The notes beneath the pieces were generated by a model. That model ran no database searches. It saw only the letters and a program-made list of their open reading frames with translations, and was not told the DNA's origin. DNA of 64,000 nucleotides. Source: Lampris incognitus. Its lineage: Eukaryota; Chordata; Actinopteri; Lampriformes; Lampridae. The position numbers and the translations under genes are program-made. The stretch spans positions 144,618,998 to 144,682,997 of the forward strand of contig NC_079211.1 of the NCBI RefSeq assembly GCF_029633865.1. Direction: 5' to 3'. Within the stretch, counting starts at the first letter, position 1; each line of letters starts with the position of its first letter. Below, piece by piece: positions 22,736-35,417 of this stretch.

Positions 22736-24233
22736 CAAAAAAATGACAACCTAAAAAGACCCCCCCTCCCACCAAACCCCTGCATTTGGTTTGGTTCTTT
22801 GCACCTAGTATGAAACCAAAACAATCATATCAAGTATTCAGATAAATCAGTTTGAAAGTATACCAGGATGTCAAATTAGGTCCAGATGAAAGTAAAGCAG
22901 CAATAGCGTATCAGCCATCACATCTTGAGTCCTCTATGAAGGCTCCCAGATCTTCCCGAACAGTGCGGGTCTTGTCCTTCCATTGCAGAGGGTCTTCTCT
23001 GGAGTACAGTATGGCGTTGACTCACTGACCCGGTGTGTTCAAGAGGGAGGGAGGTCGGATTTCCAGTTTATTAAAATGCCCCCCCCCCCCAGCTGAACTG
23101 GCAAGTAAAACGAAGTGCTTAACAGCATTATTTGTTTTCAATAGGTTCAAGTCTCCTAGGATCCACACCTCGGGATCCTGTGGAATATTCTTCTGTATAA
23201 TTTCTGAAGTGGTTTTAGTAATATAATTCCAAACCTCCGCGTTGGTAATTTTACATTCCCGGCATGCGGGTGAGATATTATTTTTGAATTTGTGCAGCTT
23301 AACAGATGTCGAGCGTGTTCCGCGCAAGATACCGAATTGAATTAGTCTGCGCTTAGCGGAGATCAGAAACACTGAAGGAACAACATTTCTGTTAGCGCCC
23401 CCCCATCCCCCCCCACCATCCTCTCTCTCAGAAAACACGGCAGATGAATGTGCTCTGTGAATGTCTGTCATGAGGTAGGATATGAACTCATCCTTGTCAA
23501 AAGGGTCTGTTTATCTTGTCAGACGAACTCATGAGCGCTTAACTTCACATCTCATTGTGCCATCGGCTTTTCCGCAGAACGTGCGGCAAACATCCCTATT
23601 CCCACGGGGCCCGGCGTTAGATTCCTCCGGGGACTCGGATAGCGAAGAGACAAGCTGAGCGGATAATCTGAAGAAAGAACAGTTTATAGATTAATTTCTT
23701 TTCTTTCCCCCCCTCTCTATCAAGATCTCAACACGTGTGTGTCTGTGTGTACCTCAGAAAGAATGTGAAAGGATGGTGATGAGACTGCAAAGCGGGTGTA
23801 GGTCTATATGATTGCTAGCTTTGTTGACAAAGCACTTGGCTGTTTGCAAGAATCCCAACCGTGTCCCAGTGTAAGACCGAGGAGCTGAGACATTGTTTAC
23901 CAGATCAACTGACAACGCTTTCTCACCGGCTCAGGACGGCCTTAACCTATACATTTTTATGGCTGTTGGGGAGAAACAAATCTGACTCTACAGTAGGAGT
24001 ACTGGAGCCTTTTTGAGCCTAATTTATCATGTTTAGCGTTACGTTTCCATTGAGGCGTAGCTCAGCGCTGTAGGAGGTTGATTTCTTGCTCACAGTAATT
24101 AGATTTGGTGTCAAAAGAGCCATCAGGAACGCTGTTAAGTCAGACAGTAGGGAGCATTAGAACGGGAGGTACACATCCAAATTCCCGAGCTGGGCCTTTG
24201 TACTTGGTGTGGCCAATGGGATATAAAAAGATA
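22736..24233. other. Intron, nothing recognised
   Basis: Contains C/G homopolymer runs (22,713-22,725; 23,079-23,091; 23,398-23,417). The frame at 23,022-23,471 on the minus strand does not resemble a known protein. Confidence 0.5.
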
Positions 24234-24246
24234 TTGTTACACTGGT

Positions 24247-24604
24247 GCGGCACAGTGGTTAGCGCAGTCGCCTCACAGCAAGAAGGTCCTGGGTTCGAGC
24301 CCCGGGGTAGTCCAAACCTTGGGGGTCGTCCTCTGTGTGGAATTTACAAGTTCTCCCCGTGTCTGTGTGGGTTTTCTCCGGGTGCTCCGGTTTCTTCCCA
24401 CGGTCCAAAGACATGTAGGTCAGGCGAATCAGCCGCACTAAATTGTCCCTAGGTGTGAATGTGTGTGTATGGGTCCTGTGATGGACTGGCAGCCTGTCCA
24501 GGGTGTCTCCCCGCCTGCCGCCCAATGACAGCTGGGATAGGCTCCAGCATTCCCGTGACCCTGAGAGCAGGATAAGCGGTTTGGATAATGGATGGATGGA
24601 TGGA
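24247..24604 (+). mobile_element. tRNA-derived SINE family B with L2-type tail and intact target duplication
   Basis: The head GCGGCACAGTGGTTAGCGC (A-box) and GGTTCGAGCCCC (B-box) are followed by the body with TTCTCCCCGTGTCTGTGTGG, the L2-like tail CTGGGATAGGCTCCAGC and a terminal (GGAT)n. It is flanked by TGTTACACTGGT (24,235-24,246) and TGTTCCACTGGT (24,605-24,616), a 12-bp target-site duplication with one mismatch. This marks LINE-mediated insertion. Confidence 0.9.
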
Positions 24605-24616
24605 TGTTCCACTGGT

Positions 24617-25700
<1,084 letters not shown>

Positions 25701-25708
25701 CCAACTAG

Positions 25709-26759
25709 ATTATTTTGGTTAAAATGAATGTAGCACCACACTGTTAGTACGTTAAATCTACTGCACGGAAAACAAAGTGAACATAATGTGCTGCCTTGTG
25801 TAGTTCGGGGAGAGGAACATTTAGCGGCCTGGTTAAGCAGGAGTTATTATCGCTGTACTGTGATTTGAATACTGTTTTCTTTCACCTTGGGCAGTCAGGT
25901 AGCTAGCTAGCTGAGCTACAGGCCCTCAGTGTGTGCTCTGGGCTGTAGTGACAATGAATGACCCCCCCCTCACACACAGCAGGCCCTTTCATTTGTCAGG
26001 CTCTCCGGGCTAACTGGATGAATAGCAGTCTCCTAACGACATCTGTGTGAGAGGGATCCACACATGGCGGACTCATCCATCTGTCTGTGCGCAGACATGC
26101 CTGCACCTTGACAAACATCCGTACCCGCCCCCTTGCCGCCTGGTTTGGACAGACACAGCTGAGTACTTTCAGTAAACAAACATAGATCAGAAAACAGCCC
26201 TCGTTTAGTGCGAGATCGGTCCAGTTTCTGACAGCCGGAGATGTGTCACCGCTAAACACACTGCACATACACACACTGTCATGTACACACACGCTGTCAT
26301 GTAAGAACCAGAGAACCCTTTTTTCAGAGATGCACACATGGCATTCACTCCATTTGCATTAATTACGACTGGAAATTTGACTGAAAATAAATGAGACTAC
26401 TTGCACCTGTATTTTGGTTATGTACGTCTCTCATTACTCCGAGTTATCATTAATCACAGTCGTCAAACAGAATGGATTCCCAATTTGTTGAAATATAATT
26501 TGTGTGCCTTTTCTTGCATGCCGGGAGTAGGGACGTTACATTGTTTGGTTTTCTCACCCCGAGATAGTCATTTTCACGTGCTGCTTTGCATATTGCACAG
26601 ATTTGTGTGGCTTTGTCAGACATAATGCTTTGAAAGGATGGCGCAAAAGTCTGAATGCAAGTGTTTTGTTTTTGCCCCATTTTTCATGAGTTGAAATGAT
26701 CCCAGGTTTTCTTCTATACACTCTACAAGCTTAATTCTCAGATCAGATTTTGCACACAA
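25709..26759. other. Intron, nothing recognised
   Basis: Short (CA)n-like motifs at about 26,268-26,295. No exon or transposon end pair is recognised. Confidence 0.55.
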
Positions 26760-27900
26760 ATTTGTATACATTTCATCTCATTTCATCAGTTGCCAACATA
26801 ATCCACCTATCTGACAGATGTGCCATCAGCATGATTAAACAGCGTGATCACCACACAGGTGTTTGTTATAATGGGAAGAATAAAAGGACACTAAAATATG
26901 CAATTTTTGCTGCACAACATCAAGCCGAGATGCCACAAATGTTGAGAGATCATGCAACGGGCATGCTGATTGCAGCAATGTCCACTGGAGCTGCTGCCAG
27001 AATACCGAATGTCCATTTCTCAACCATAAGCCGCCTCCGGAGTAATTTCAAAGGTTTTGACTGCACAGCCAACCAGCCTCACAACTGTGGACCACATGTG
27101 ACCACACCAGCCCAGGACTGCTGCATTTGGCTTCTGCACCCTCGGGATCGTCTGAGACCAGCCACAGACCGCTGATGAAACAGTTGGTTTGCACAACTGA
27201 AGAATTTCTGATCAAACTGTCAAACTGTCTGGGGGAGATTCCTCTGTCTGCTCAATGTCCTTATCAGGGTCTACCCCAGACCCTTAACCCCGGCACCTTA
27301 ACCACCCCAAGTGGGCAAATGTTCACCAGTGATGGCCCCTGGCATGCTGGAAAAGGGCCCCCTTCGTTGATGAATGCCAGTTTCAGCTGGGCTGTATGGC
27401 GCCATGAGGGTGAGCGGTTTGCTGATGCCAATGTTGCAAGAGTGGCCCATGGAGGTGGTGAAGTTCTAATATGGGCAGGCATATCGTAGGGACGAAGAAT
27501 GTTGTTGCAATTTGTCAGTAGTAATTTGAATACACACAGATACCGGGATGAGATCCTGAGGCCCAGTGTTGTGCCATTTATCTGCCATCACCAACTCATT
27601 TTCCAGCATGATAATGAACAGCCACATGTTGCAAGGCTCTGTATGGAATAACTGGCAGCAGAAAATGTCCCAGTTCCTCCATGGCCTGTATACTTACCAG
27701 ACATGTCACCCACGGAGCATGGGTGTTCTGGACTGGCACATATGACAGTGTGTACCACCAATATCAGACAACTTGGCAGAGCCATTGAAGAGCTGGACAA
27801 CATTATACAAGGAATGTTTTGCGCTGTATGAGGCAAATTGTGGCCACACCAAATACTGACTTGTAATTCCGTTCCATGAACCCACCTTGTGTTTTGAGGG
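26760..27900 (+). pseudogene. Decayed Tc1/mariner transposase (element relic)
   Basis: Pieces of a Tc1-like transposase occur in order but in different frames. First come helix-turn-helix remnants (FSTISRLRSNFKGF, TTPAQDCCIWLLHPRDRLRP), then ERFADANVARVAHGGGEVLI-WAGIS, YRDEILRPSVVPFI, FQHDN-PHVARLC, and finally DMSPTEH, which corresponds to the PDMSPIEH motif near the third catalytic acid. Stops and frameshifts interrupt it (for example TAG after WAGIS at about 27,487 and TAA within the LCME-LAAENVP stretch at about 27,650). It cannot make an active enzyme. I could not define the inverted termini. Confidence 0.85.
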
Positions 27901-28131
27901 GTATCTGTGAGGTATATTTGCAGCCGAAAGTATATGAAATCAATAGATAAGTGCCCAATTCATCATTTTCAGCCAATGTGTTTCATTTTTGAACTTCAGT
28001 TTCATAAGGTCTTTGAAATAATTGAGTATTGTGTTTACATTTTTTTCTCAGAATAGTTGCACAAGAGTCAAAATTGTTTCCTTTGAACTACCTTTAATTT
28101 TGAATTTCTTGCTCTCTGGTCTTTCTCTTAA

Positions 28132-28515
<384 letters not shown>

Positions 28516-28791
28516 TTCTTTCTTTTTTTCCAAATACAAATGTTGATTGGGTTTTCGCTTAATAAAACAGAGCTAAGAGAAAGCTGTCATTAGCCTCACA
28601 AAGCCAGGCTAAATCTTGCGAGTTCAGTTTTCACTATGCAAGGCTGAGCCCAGCAGCTGAAAGCCAGACCAGTCAGTGAACTATGAGGAATGGTTTAGAT
28701 GATGATGACAATAAACAGCACTGTATTTTGAAAACGACAATGGCTGCACTAGGAGAGGTTAGTGTCAATATGGCTATAGAATTGGTTTTAT

Positions 28792-29187
28792 CGTCCAGGT
28801 AGCGTAGCGGTCTATTCCGTTGCCTACCAACACGGGGCTCGCCGGTTCGAAACCCCGTGTTACCTCCGGCTTGGTTGGGTGACACAATTGGCCCTGTCTG
28901 CGGGTGGGAAGCCGGATGTGGGTATGTATCCTGGTTGGTCGGGGCGCCTGTTCGGGGAGGAGGGGGAACTGGGGGGAATAGCGTGATCCTCCCATGCGCT
29001 ATGTCCTCCTGGCGAAACGCCTCACTGTCAGGTGAAAAGAAGTGGCTGGCGACTCCACATGTATCAGAGGAGGCACGTGGTAGTCTGCAGCCCTCCCCCA
29101 ATCAGCAGAGGGGGTGGAGCAGCGATCAGGACAGCTTGGAAGAGCGGGGTAATTGGACGGGTACAACTGGGGAGAGAAAGGGGGGGG
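28792..29187 (+). mobile_element. SINE family A
   Basis: Complete head with B-box-like GGTTCGAAACCCC, then the family body with a deletion of the CGCTGCACTAGCGCCTCCTC block, and the G-rich tail. The next SINE (family C) abuts its 3' end. Confidence 0.87.
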
Positions 29188-29194
29188 GGGGATG

Positions 29195-29360
29195 CTCAGC
29201 CTGGAGTGCCTTGGTGTCTCACTTGGTACCACATAAGGTTGAGTCCTTACCGCAGCGGCCTGGGTTTGAATCCGGGCCCTTTGCTTCATGTCATCCCCTC
29301 TCTCGCCCGTCGCTATCTAATAGAAAAGGCGCAAAATGCCAAAAGCAAATAAAAAAGATG
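29195..29360 (+). mobile_element. Another tRNA-derived SINE (family C), short
   Basis: Has the B-box GGGTTTGAATCCGGGCCC, followed by the familiar TTGCTTCATGTCATCCCCTC and an A-rich tail with AAAATGCC and AAATAAAAAAG. It was inserted at or next to the 3' end of the family-A copy. Confidence 0.75.
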
Positions 29361-30734
29361 CTCAGCCTGCCCATACTGATTCACGCGGAGAATATCACTG
29401 AATTCCCTAAGCTTTAAATTATTACGCCTGTCTTGTGGACATTTTGTTAAGTATTCATCCATTGTTCTTTGGTTTGATGGCCGTGTGATCGAGCAGAATG
29501 CGTTATGTATCTGCAGAGGCCAAAAAAGGTTTTATTTTGAACCCTGATTACAACACTTCCCAGAACACAAGAGTTATTTTCAGGTTCCATGTCACACTAC
29601 CGGAGTCCTTGAATGAAATTTGTTACTATCAGAGAACGCTGCGCACGTGCTTATACACACACGTGTGTTTGTTTGTTCGGCTACACTCCTAACCCTCTTA
29701 ACTCGACGCCTTAAAAGCCGGAGTGTGACAGAACGCGTTTCCTGTGGCGTCCAGTAGAAGCGGGGAGCTTAATCTCCCAAGTGTAGAAAAGCAACGCCAC
29801 AACTTCTGGACCAAAATATGACTTTTAGGCCAAAACTCGATCGGTCCCGTCGTTGTTTCCTCCCTTTTCTTATTTGCCTCGGCTCTTGCATTACGACCCT
29901 TTTAATCTACCCACTACCCCCCCACCCACCCATACACACACACACACACTTTTTTCTCTCTGTTCATTCCTCATCATCACAAGGGATGAGGAAGAAGTGA
30001 TAGACTACTTTATCTGTCCCATCTCCATATGCAAAATGTCTGCAGAGAAAAGCAGCCTGCACTCTTAAATGTTTGGAATCAGTAATTAGGGAGCAGCGAT
30101 GGACCACTGCGGGGATCTCATCCTGAGTGCCCAGGGGATTTGTCCCCCTGGCAGCATAAAAAAGGCAAATTGTGAAATTGCAGTGGGGGGAAAAAATGTC
30201 TTAAGAAGCTTGTAGATGGCAAGCCCCTATTTGTGTGAACAGTCTTTAATGTTACTTTCTGATCTCGTTCCCCTATCTTCTAATCTGTGTCCCTCTCCGC
30301 TCAAAGAGCACTGCTTCTGAGTCGAGAAAAACCCCAGGGCTAAATGAGCCAGCCCACGATTCGCAATATTCTTCAACACTGGAAAGCTCCACTTTAAAAC
30401 CTCCCTACAAAAAGGATGTTAAAACACTAAATATGTCTGCTTTAATATTACCATTCGGTTACTTTTGTTAGAATACCATTAATATGATTTTAAGCAACTT
30501 CTCTGCCAGAGTACACATCAAAAAACCGTTGAAGCCGGTTTCAGTAAAGACGGTGGAACATTAAGGCCAGAGCACCATAAGACAATGTGGTTGATGGTGA
30601 AATATCTGACTACTTAGCATAATAATTGGTCTCTTTCATGTATACTGGTGTTAATGCAGCAGCACTGATTTACAGTGAAGTTAACTTTTCAAGTTGGTGA
30701 CATCTAACATCTGGACTCGCTTGTCTCTCCACAG
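29361..30734. other. Intron before the terminal exon, nothing recognised
   Basis: A short (CA)n at about 29,933-29,949. The sequence ends in a good polypyrimidine tract and acceptor TCTCCACAG (30,734). Confidence 0.6.
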
Positions 30735-31904
30735 GAGGCCCTGATCAGTGCCTGGTTACAGTTCAGTGATGGCTCTATGGCCCCGCTGGACCTGTACAAC
30801 CCTGACTTTTTTGTCCTGACAGCCACCTCTCTTGATGAGGAGGTTGTAACTGTGCACCAAGACCCCTCATGGAAGTGGCCTATCATGGTGACAGAGGCTG
30901 AGGGCCAGGGTCTGCTGGTCAGGGTTGAAATGACCGTCTGTGAGCTCTGCCAAAAGTTTAAGCGTCGCAGCATCCTGGCAGCAGGGAATTGTAACATCCG
31001 AGTGAAGTTTGGCCAGAGTGACAGCTCCAGGGGTGGGACCAGTGACTATGGTCCAGATGGAGAAGACATGGAGAACAGGGCCAGGCTCTCCCCCTCACAG
31101 GACAGGACCAGCCTGGACACCCACTACTATGGCAGCTCCATCTCTGACATGGAAGATGGAATATTAAAGAGGGCCACTACTACTAAAAGTGCTATTATGC
31201 GCAAGCCCAATGGTAATAAGCTATCTGATGAGAGCGACCAAAACATGTCCATAGACTTCTCCGACTTCCCAGCCCAAGTGGACCTTCCCAGGGGTCGCAA
31301 TGTGAACGATGACCTCATCCAGACGACGCGTGGGCTGACCGACCTGGAGATTGGCATGTATGCCTTGCTGGGAGTCTTCTGCCTGGCCATCCTAGTATTT
31401 CTCATAAACTGCATCTCCTACACCCTCAAGTACCGCCACAAGGAGCTATCCATCGAAGGCCAGGAGAACATGAACCACGCCCATGACTGGGTTTGGCTGG
31501 GGAATGAGGCAGAGCTACTGGAGAGCCAAGTCAGTTTATCACCCCAGCAGGAGGAACAAACCTCCATGATAGACTCCAGCAGTGGGCTAGAGGAAGGCAG
31601 CCACCTGCTCAATGGGGGCTCAGCCCAGAAGAACGTGCAAGGCCAGGTACATTGTCCGCCAGACACAGGCTGCTCGGCCAAGGAGAGCAAAGGAGACTCG
31701 CCCACCACCAAAAGAAAGAGAGTCAAGTTCACCACATTTACCACTATCCCACCGGACAATAGCTTCCCCGCAGTCAACATGCTCAGTGTGCGCCACAGCC
31801 AGGACATTACGTGGGTTTGCCAGGACGTGGAGCTGGGAGATTCCAAGGAGCTGCACAGCTACATGGAAAGGTTGAGCAATGTTGCTTCAAACGAGGTGGT
31901 GTAG
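30735..31904 (+). CDS. tmem132c: tmem132c terminal exon (membrane-proximal region, transmembrane helix, cytoplasmic tail)
   Basis: Encodes 389 residues and the stop TAG. The extracellular part begins EALISAWLQFSDGSMAPLDL and includes NIRVKFG. One membrane helix follows DLEIGMYALLGVFCLAILVF (about 31,340-31,415), with the stop-transfer KYRHK after it. The tail has HDWVWLGNEAELLE, LSPQQEEQT, LLNGGSAQKNVQGQVH, KRKRVKFTTFTTIPPDNSFP and the end WVCQDVELGDSKELHSYMERL. These identify a TMEM132 protein. The WVWLGNEAELLE, LSPQQ and LLNGGS...QK motifs resemble TMEM132C more than TMEM132D as I remember them, and the slc15a4 neighbour agrees. Members are type I proteins of neural cells thought to link adhesion to actin. 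RVKF (31,719-31,730) fits a PP1 docking motif and FTTFTT (31,728-31,745) the WIRS consensus. The paralogue letter is the least certain part. Confidence 0.95.
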   Translation, partial: EALISAWLQFSDGSMAPLDLYNPDFFVLTATSLDEEVVTVHQDPSWKWPIMVTEAEGQGLLVRVEMTVCELCQKFKRRSILAAGNCNIRVKFGQSDSSRGGTSDYGPDGEDMENRARLSPSQDRTSLDTHYYGSSISDMEDGILKRATTTKSAIMRKPNGNKLSDESDQNMSIDFSDFPAQVDLPRGRNVNDDLIQTTRGLTDLEIGMYALLGVFCLAILVFLINCISYTLKYRHKELSIEGQENMNHAHDWVWLGNEAELLESQVSLSPQQEEQTSMIDSSSGLEEGSHLLNGGSAQKNVQGQVHCPPDTGCSAKESKGDSPTTKRKRVKFTTFTTIPPDNSFPAVNMLSVRHSQDITWVCQDVELGDSKELHSYMERLSNVASNEVV

Positions 31905-33470
31905 TGTACTTTGTGCACTTGTAACAAACTCACCTTTATGCCTTTCACAGGAAGGTGGGTCTGGACAGAACCTGGACCCATGATTAGTTGAAAATGAGAA
32001 CTTTTTTTTCACCCAAAACTGCCAAAGGGTCGTTAAAACTCACGATGACAAAAAGATTCATGAAACCACGTAGGACTGATGGTAAATCGCAAACTTGAAA
32101 ATGGTCATTTAATGAGGATGTCAGTTCGTTCTTTTTATTTCTAATGTTTATTCATAATTTCCTTTTTGTCATGATGTCATTGTTATGGTTTTATATAGAA
32201 TCAAACAATATTCACAGGAAAGATCTGCATTAACCGTGAAATGTGACACTGATTTGATGTAGATTGAAGAACGTTAACACGCCTAGATAAATGTCAAGGT
32301 CGTATGTACACAATTAATAGTTTTGGAAGTTTTTTTTTTTGTAACATTTTGGATATTAATTTCCAGATCCTTACTCCTAAGAGGAGCTCTGGAGAGTCCA
32401 AAGTGAGCCAAGAGAAAGTCCTGCATGTGGTTGGACAGAAAGGCACAATTTTTCAGTTCATCCTCATCTTCCTTAACACAGGAGAAGACACAACGTCTTG
32501 CTATGTATATATTGAACAGTCCTCCTTCAAGGCATTGTATTGTTGCTCTGTATATTGTATTTTCATATCATTTAAAGAATATACAACAATGTCAAGTATG
32601 TGTATCAGCTTTCATTGACTGGCATCTTAACACTACTCTTTTCTCACATCCTAATAGAAAACGGCCTTTTTGCCAGGCTAAAATGTGGTTAGGGGAGGGA
32701 AACCAGGGAGACATTTATTTCTGTAAGCGGCGTGTTTTATAATGTGACATCTTCCACACAAGCCATAATGAAGTTTTCTACATTTTATGCTCCGTCTTTA
32801 GCTTAAGATGCTGGGTTTAATTTACAGTGACATCAACGGCCTATAAAACCCAATCCATAATTTGCTTTATAGGCCACTGACTAAATTTGGACAGACGAGG
32901 GAGGCAGTGGCCATTTCTACCCTCATTAGTAGAGCACACTGCAGTAACAGGCTGCTACACTGACAAATGACTGGACAACCTGGGCAACATGACATTTCAT
33001 CTGCCGTCCCTCACTATAAACTATTGTACACGTCGGAGGAATAGGAAAAGTAACAGTCTCATTACCCTCTGTCACTTAGCCTCCGGAATAGCTCGCTAAT
33101 GACTTAACAGAATGCTGTATCCTCTGGGTCCTTTCAAATACAATGTGTGTTTAAGGTGGGGAACAAATGGAGGAGTGAAACATTTTTAGAGGAACTGGAT
33201 CGCTTTTAATTCTGACAACAAACACGATTTGTACGGAAAAAATCAAAAGCCATTCAGCTTAAAAAAAATTCACTTACCTTGAAAAACTAGTTTTACCATC
33301 ATGTTATTATGATGATTACTGTTTGTTTGTTTTTTTTACAGGTAGTATAAATGAAGGATGTTCTGAACCAGAGTTGAGCTGATCACATTTACCCCCCAAG
33401 CACAGTCACGCTTAAAGAGCAACTACGTAAACCCACCATCACTCGTTTGTTACCATCTAAAAGGTGAAAA
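31905..33470 (+). other. Presumed tmem132c 3' UTR and following sequence
   Basis: It follows the stop codon. No canonical AATAAA could be confidently assigned, so the 3' end of the transcript is unknown. No further gene or repeat element is recognised. Confidence 0.5.
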
Positions 33471-33477
33471 ACCACAT

Positions 33478-33690
33478 ACAGTCGCTGGGCTGAGCCTCCA
33501 TCAAGTGGTGTAAGCGTAGCAGGATAAACGCAGCTACGGGTTGGATTTAGATGTGCAAGCGTTGACAAAAACTATTTACTGTTGTCTCTTTGCCACACCA
33601 GTAATTTTATTAGTTGTAGCTGTGTTCGTCCTGCTATGCTTACGTCGCTTAGTCCCATCATCAGCACAGCACTTAAATGTTTTTCTCCTT
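33478..33690. mobile_element. Palindromic MITE related to 18,646-18,923
   Basis: Inverted blocks GTAAGCGTAGCAGGATAAACG and CGTCCTGCTATGCTTAC flank a short interior, with CAGCTACGG / GTAGCTGTG just inside. The ends are more decayed than in the first copy. Confidence 0.6.
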
Positions 33691-33709
33691 TAAGCTGGGA
33701 ACACACTAG

Positions 33710-34166
33710 ATTTTTTTTGGGGGGGGGGGATTTCCCCCCTTTTTCTCCCCAATTGTATTTGGCCAATTACCCTATTTTCCAAGCCGTCCCGGTCGCTGCT
33801 CCACCCCCTCTGCCGAGCCGGGGAGGGCTGCAGACCACCACATGCCTCCTCCAATGCATGTGGAGTTGCCAGCTGCTTCTTTTCACCTGACAGCGAGGAG
33901 TTCTCCAGGGGGGACGTAGCGCGTGGGAGGATCACGCTATTCCCCCCCCCCAGTTCCCCCTCCCCCCTGAACAGGTGCCCTGACTGACCAGAGGAGGCGC
34001 TAGCGCAGCGACCAGGACACACACCCACATCCGGCTTCCCACCCGCAGACACGGCCAATTGCTTCTGTAGGGACGCCCGACCAAGCCGAAGGTAACGCGA
34101 GGATTCGAACCGGCGATCCCCGTGTTGGTAGGCAACGGAATAGACCGCTACACTACCCAGACGCCC
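33710..34166 (-). mobile_element. SINE family A, minus strand, near full length
   Basis: Reverse complement of the family: the tail is at the left (TCTCCCCAATTGTATTTGGC) and the head at the right (CAACGGAATAGACCGCTACA), with B-box GATTCGAACC. It lies about 1.8 kb downstream of the tmem132c stop codon. Confidence 0.88.
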
Positions 34167-35415
34167 CACTAGGAGACTTTTTAAAGGCCTACCAACCCGG
34201 GAAAGCTATGGCATGACATTTAACGACGGATTTTTGCAAATGATAGTTATAGATAAGATATTAGATAAGACAGTAGTAATACTGGATAGTTAGAGATAAG
34301 CGTACCGTTTATGACCACAGTTAAAGGCGACCACTTGCCAGCGAGCTCCAGACTTGTCCACATTCCAGCCATGAAAATCAAAACATGTTTCATATAATCG
34401 TGCCAGCTCCAACTGGTTGAAGGCTTGTTCGGGAGGCAACCAATTAGAACCTTAAACCGTCCGCTCACTGCCAGATAACATGCCAACTGACCCTGGTCAC
34501 CTGTCTTATTTTGCACACACGACTAAATCGGGGTTATAATCCACCTTTAAAGCATCTAGTGCACTCCCAGCTTTAAGTGGTGCAGGGTGTATTTGCCCTT
34601 TAACAAATGCAGTCCTCTTGCTGCATTTTGACAACAACCGCAGAAGGGATCACTGATGACTTTCCAGTCATCTCTTGTTAGGATGTCACCGACACGTCCT
34701 CTGGAAATATACACACAGGTTAATGACTAATGCAGCACAGCTGTGACTAATCGCCCCCCCAACCCCAAGTGTGTTACTGATGCGACGGAGCCACTCCAGG
34801 CTCTCCGACTCCAGCTGACACACAAACCATACCGCGCTGCCCCACTAACATCGTTATGTGTAACTGAACAAGCGGTAGTACCAGTAGTGGTACTATCATC
34901 CATCAAGTGGAGAAATGCCTATGTCACATTAGCGGATTATGTGACATATCTCGTTCCCTGGATGGGATTCTTATTCGGCGGCATCACAACACTGGCATGG
35001 ACCTCAGCGGGCAGAGTGGATTTCTGCTAATTTAGCACTCGGTAGACCTGCCTTGAGTGTAATTAGGGCCCGTCGTTCAGATCAGCGGTGGTTCTGTCAA
35101 CACACCAGCGCCGAACCGAGCTCCTCCTGACACCTACAGTGCACGTCTAGTGTCTCTCCACATCCTTTTAGTTCGAGCGGTTTGTTGATGCCTCTCCCTC
35201 CCCTACTCCAACCGCTTTACTATTGATCTGTTCTGTGCCGAGCCAACGACGTACGGAAAAAGATAAAACGAGTAAAGCGAAGAAGTATTAGATACGTGGG
35301 ATAAGAATAGATGGTTAAAACGGCACGGCGGGAAAATAATAGGACAAGAGGCACTACATGAGAGTAAGTCGATGAAAATAAGTTTTGAGAGGTGAAGAGA
35401 GTTTTGCAGAACAGT
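34167..35415. other. Intergenic, nothing recognised
   Basis: No gene-like frame and no element ends recognised. Confidence 0.5.
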
Positions 35416-35417
35416 TA

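Noticed and set aside
24247..24330. tRNA-like A and B boxes in SINE heads
   Set aside because: Mismatched stems and attached SINE bodies show they are SINE promoters, not functional tRNA genes.
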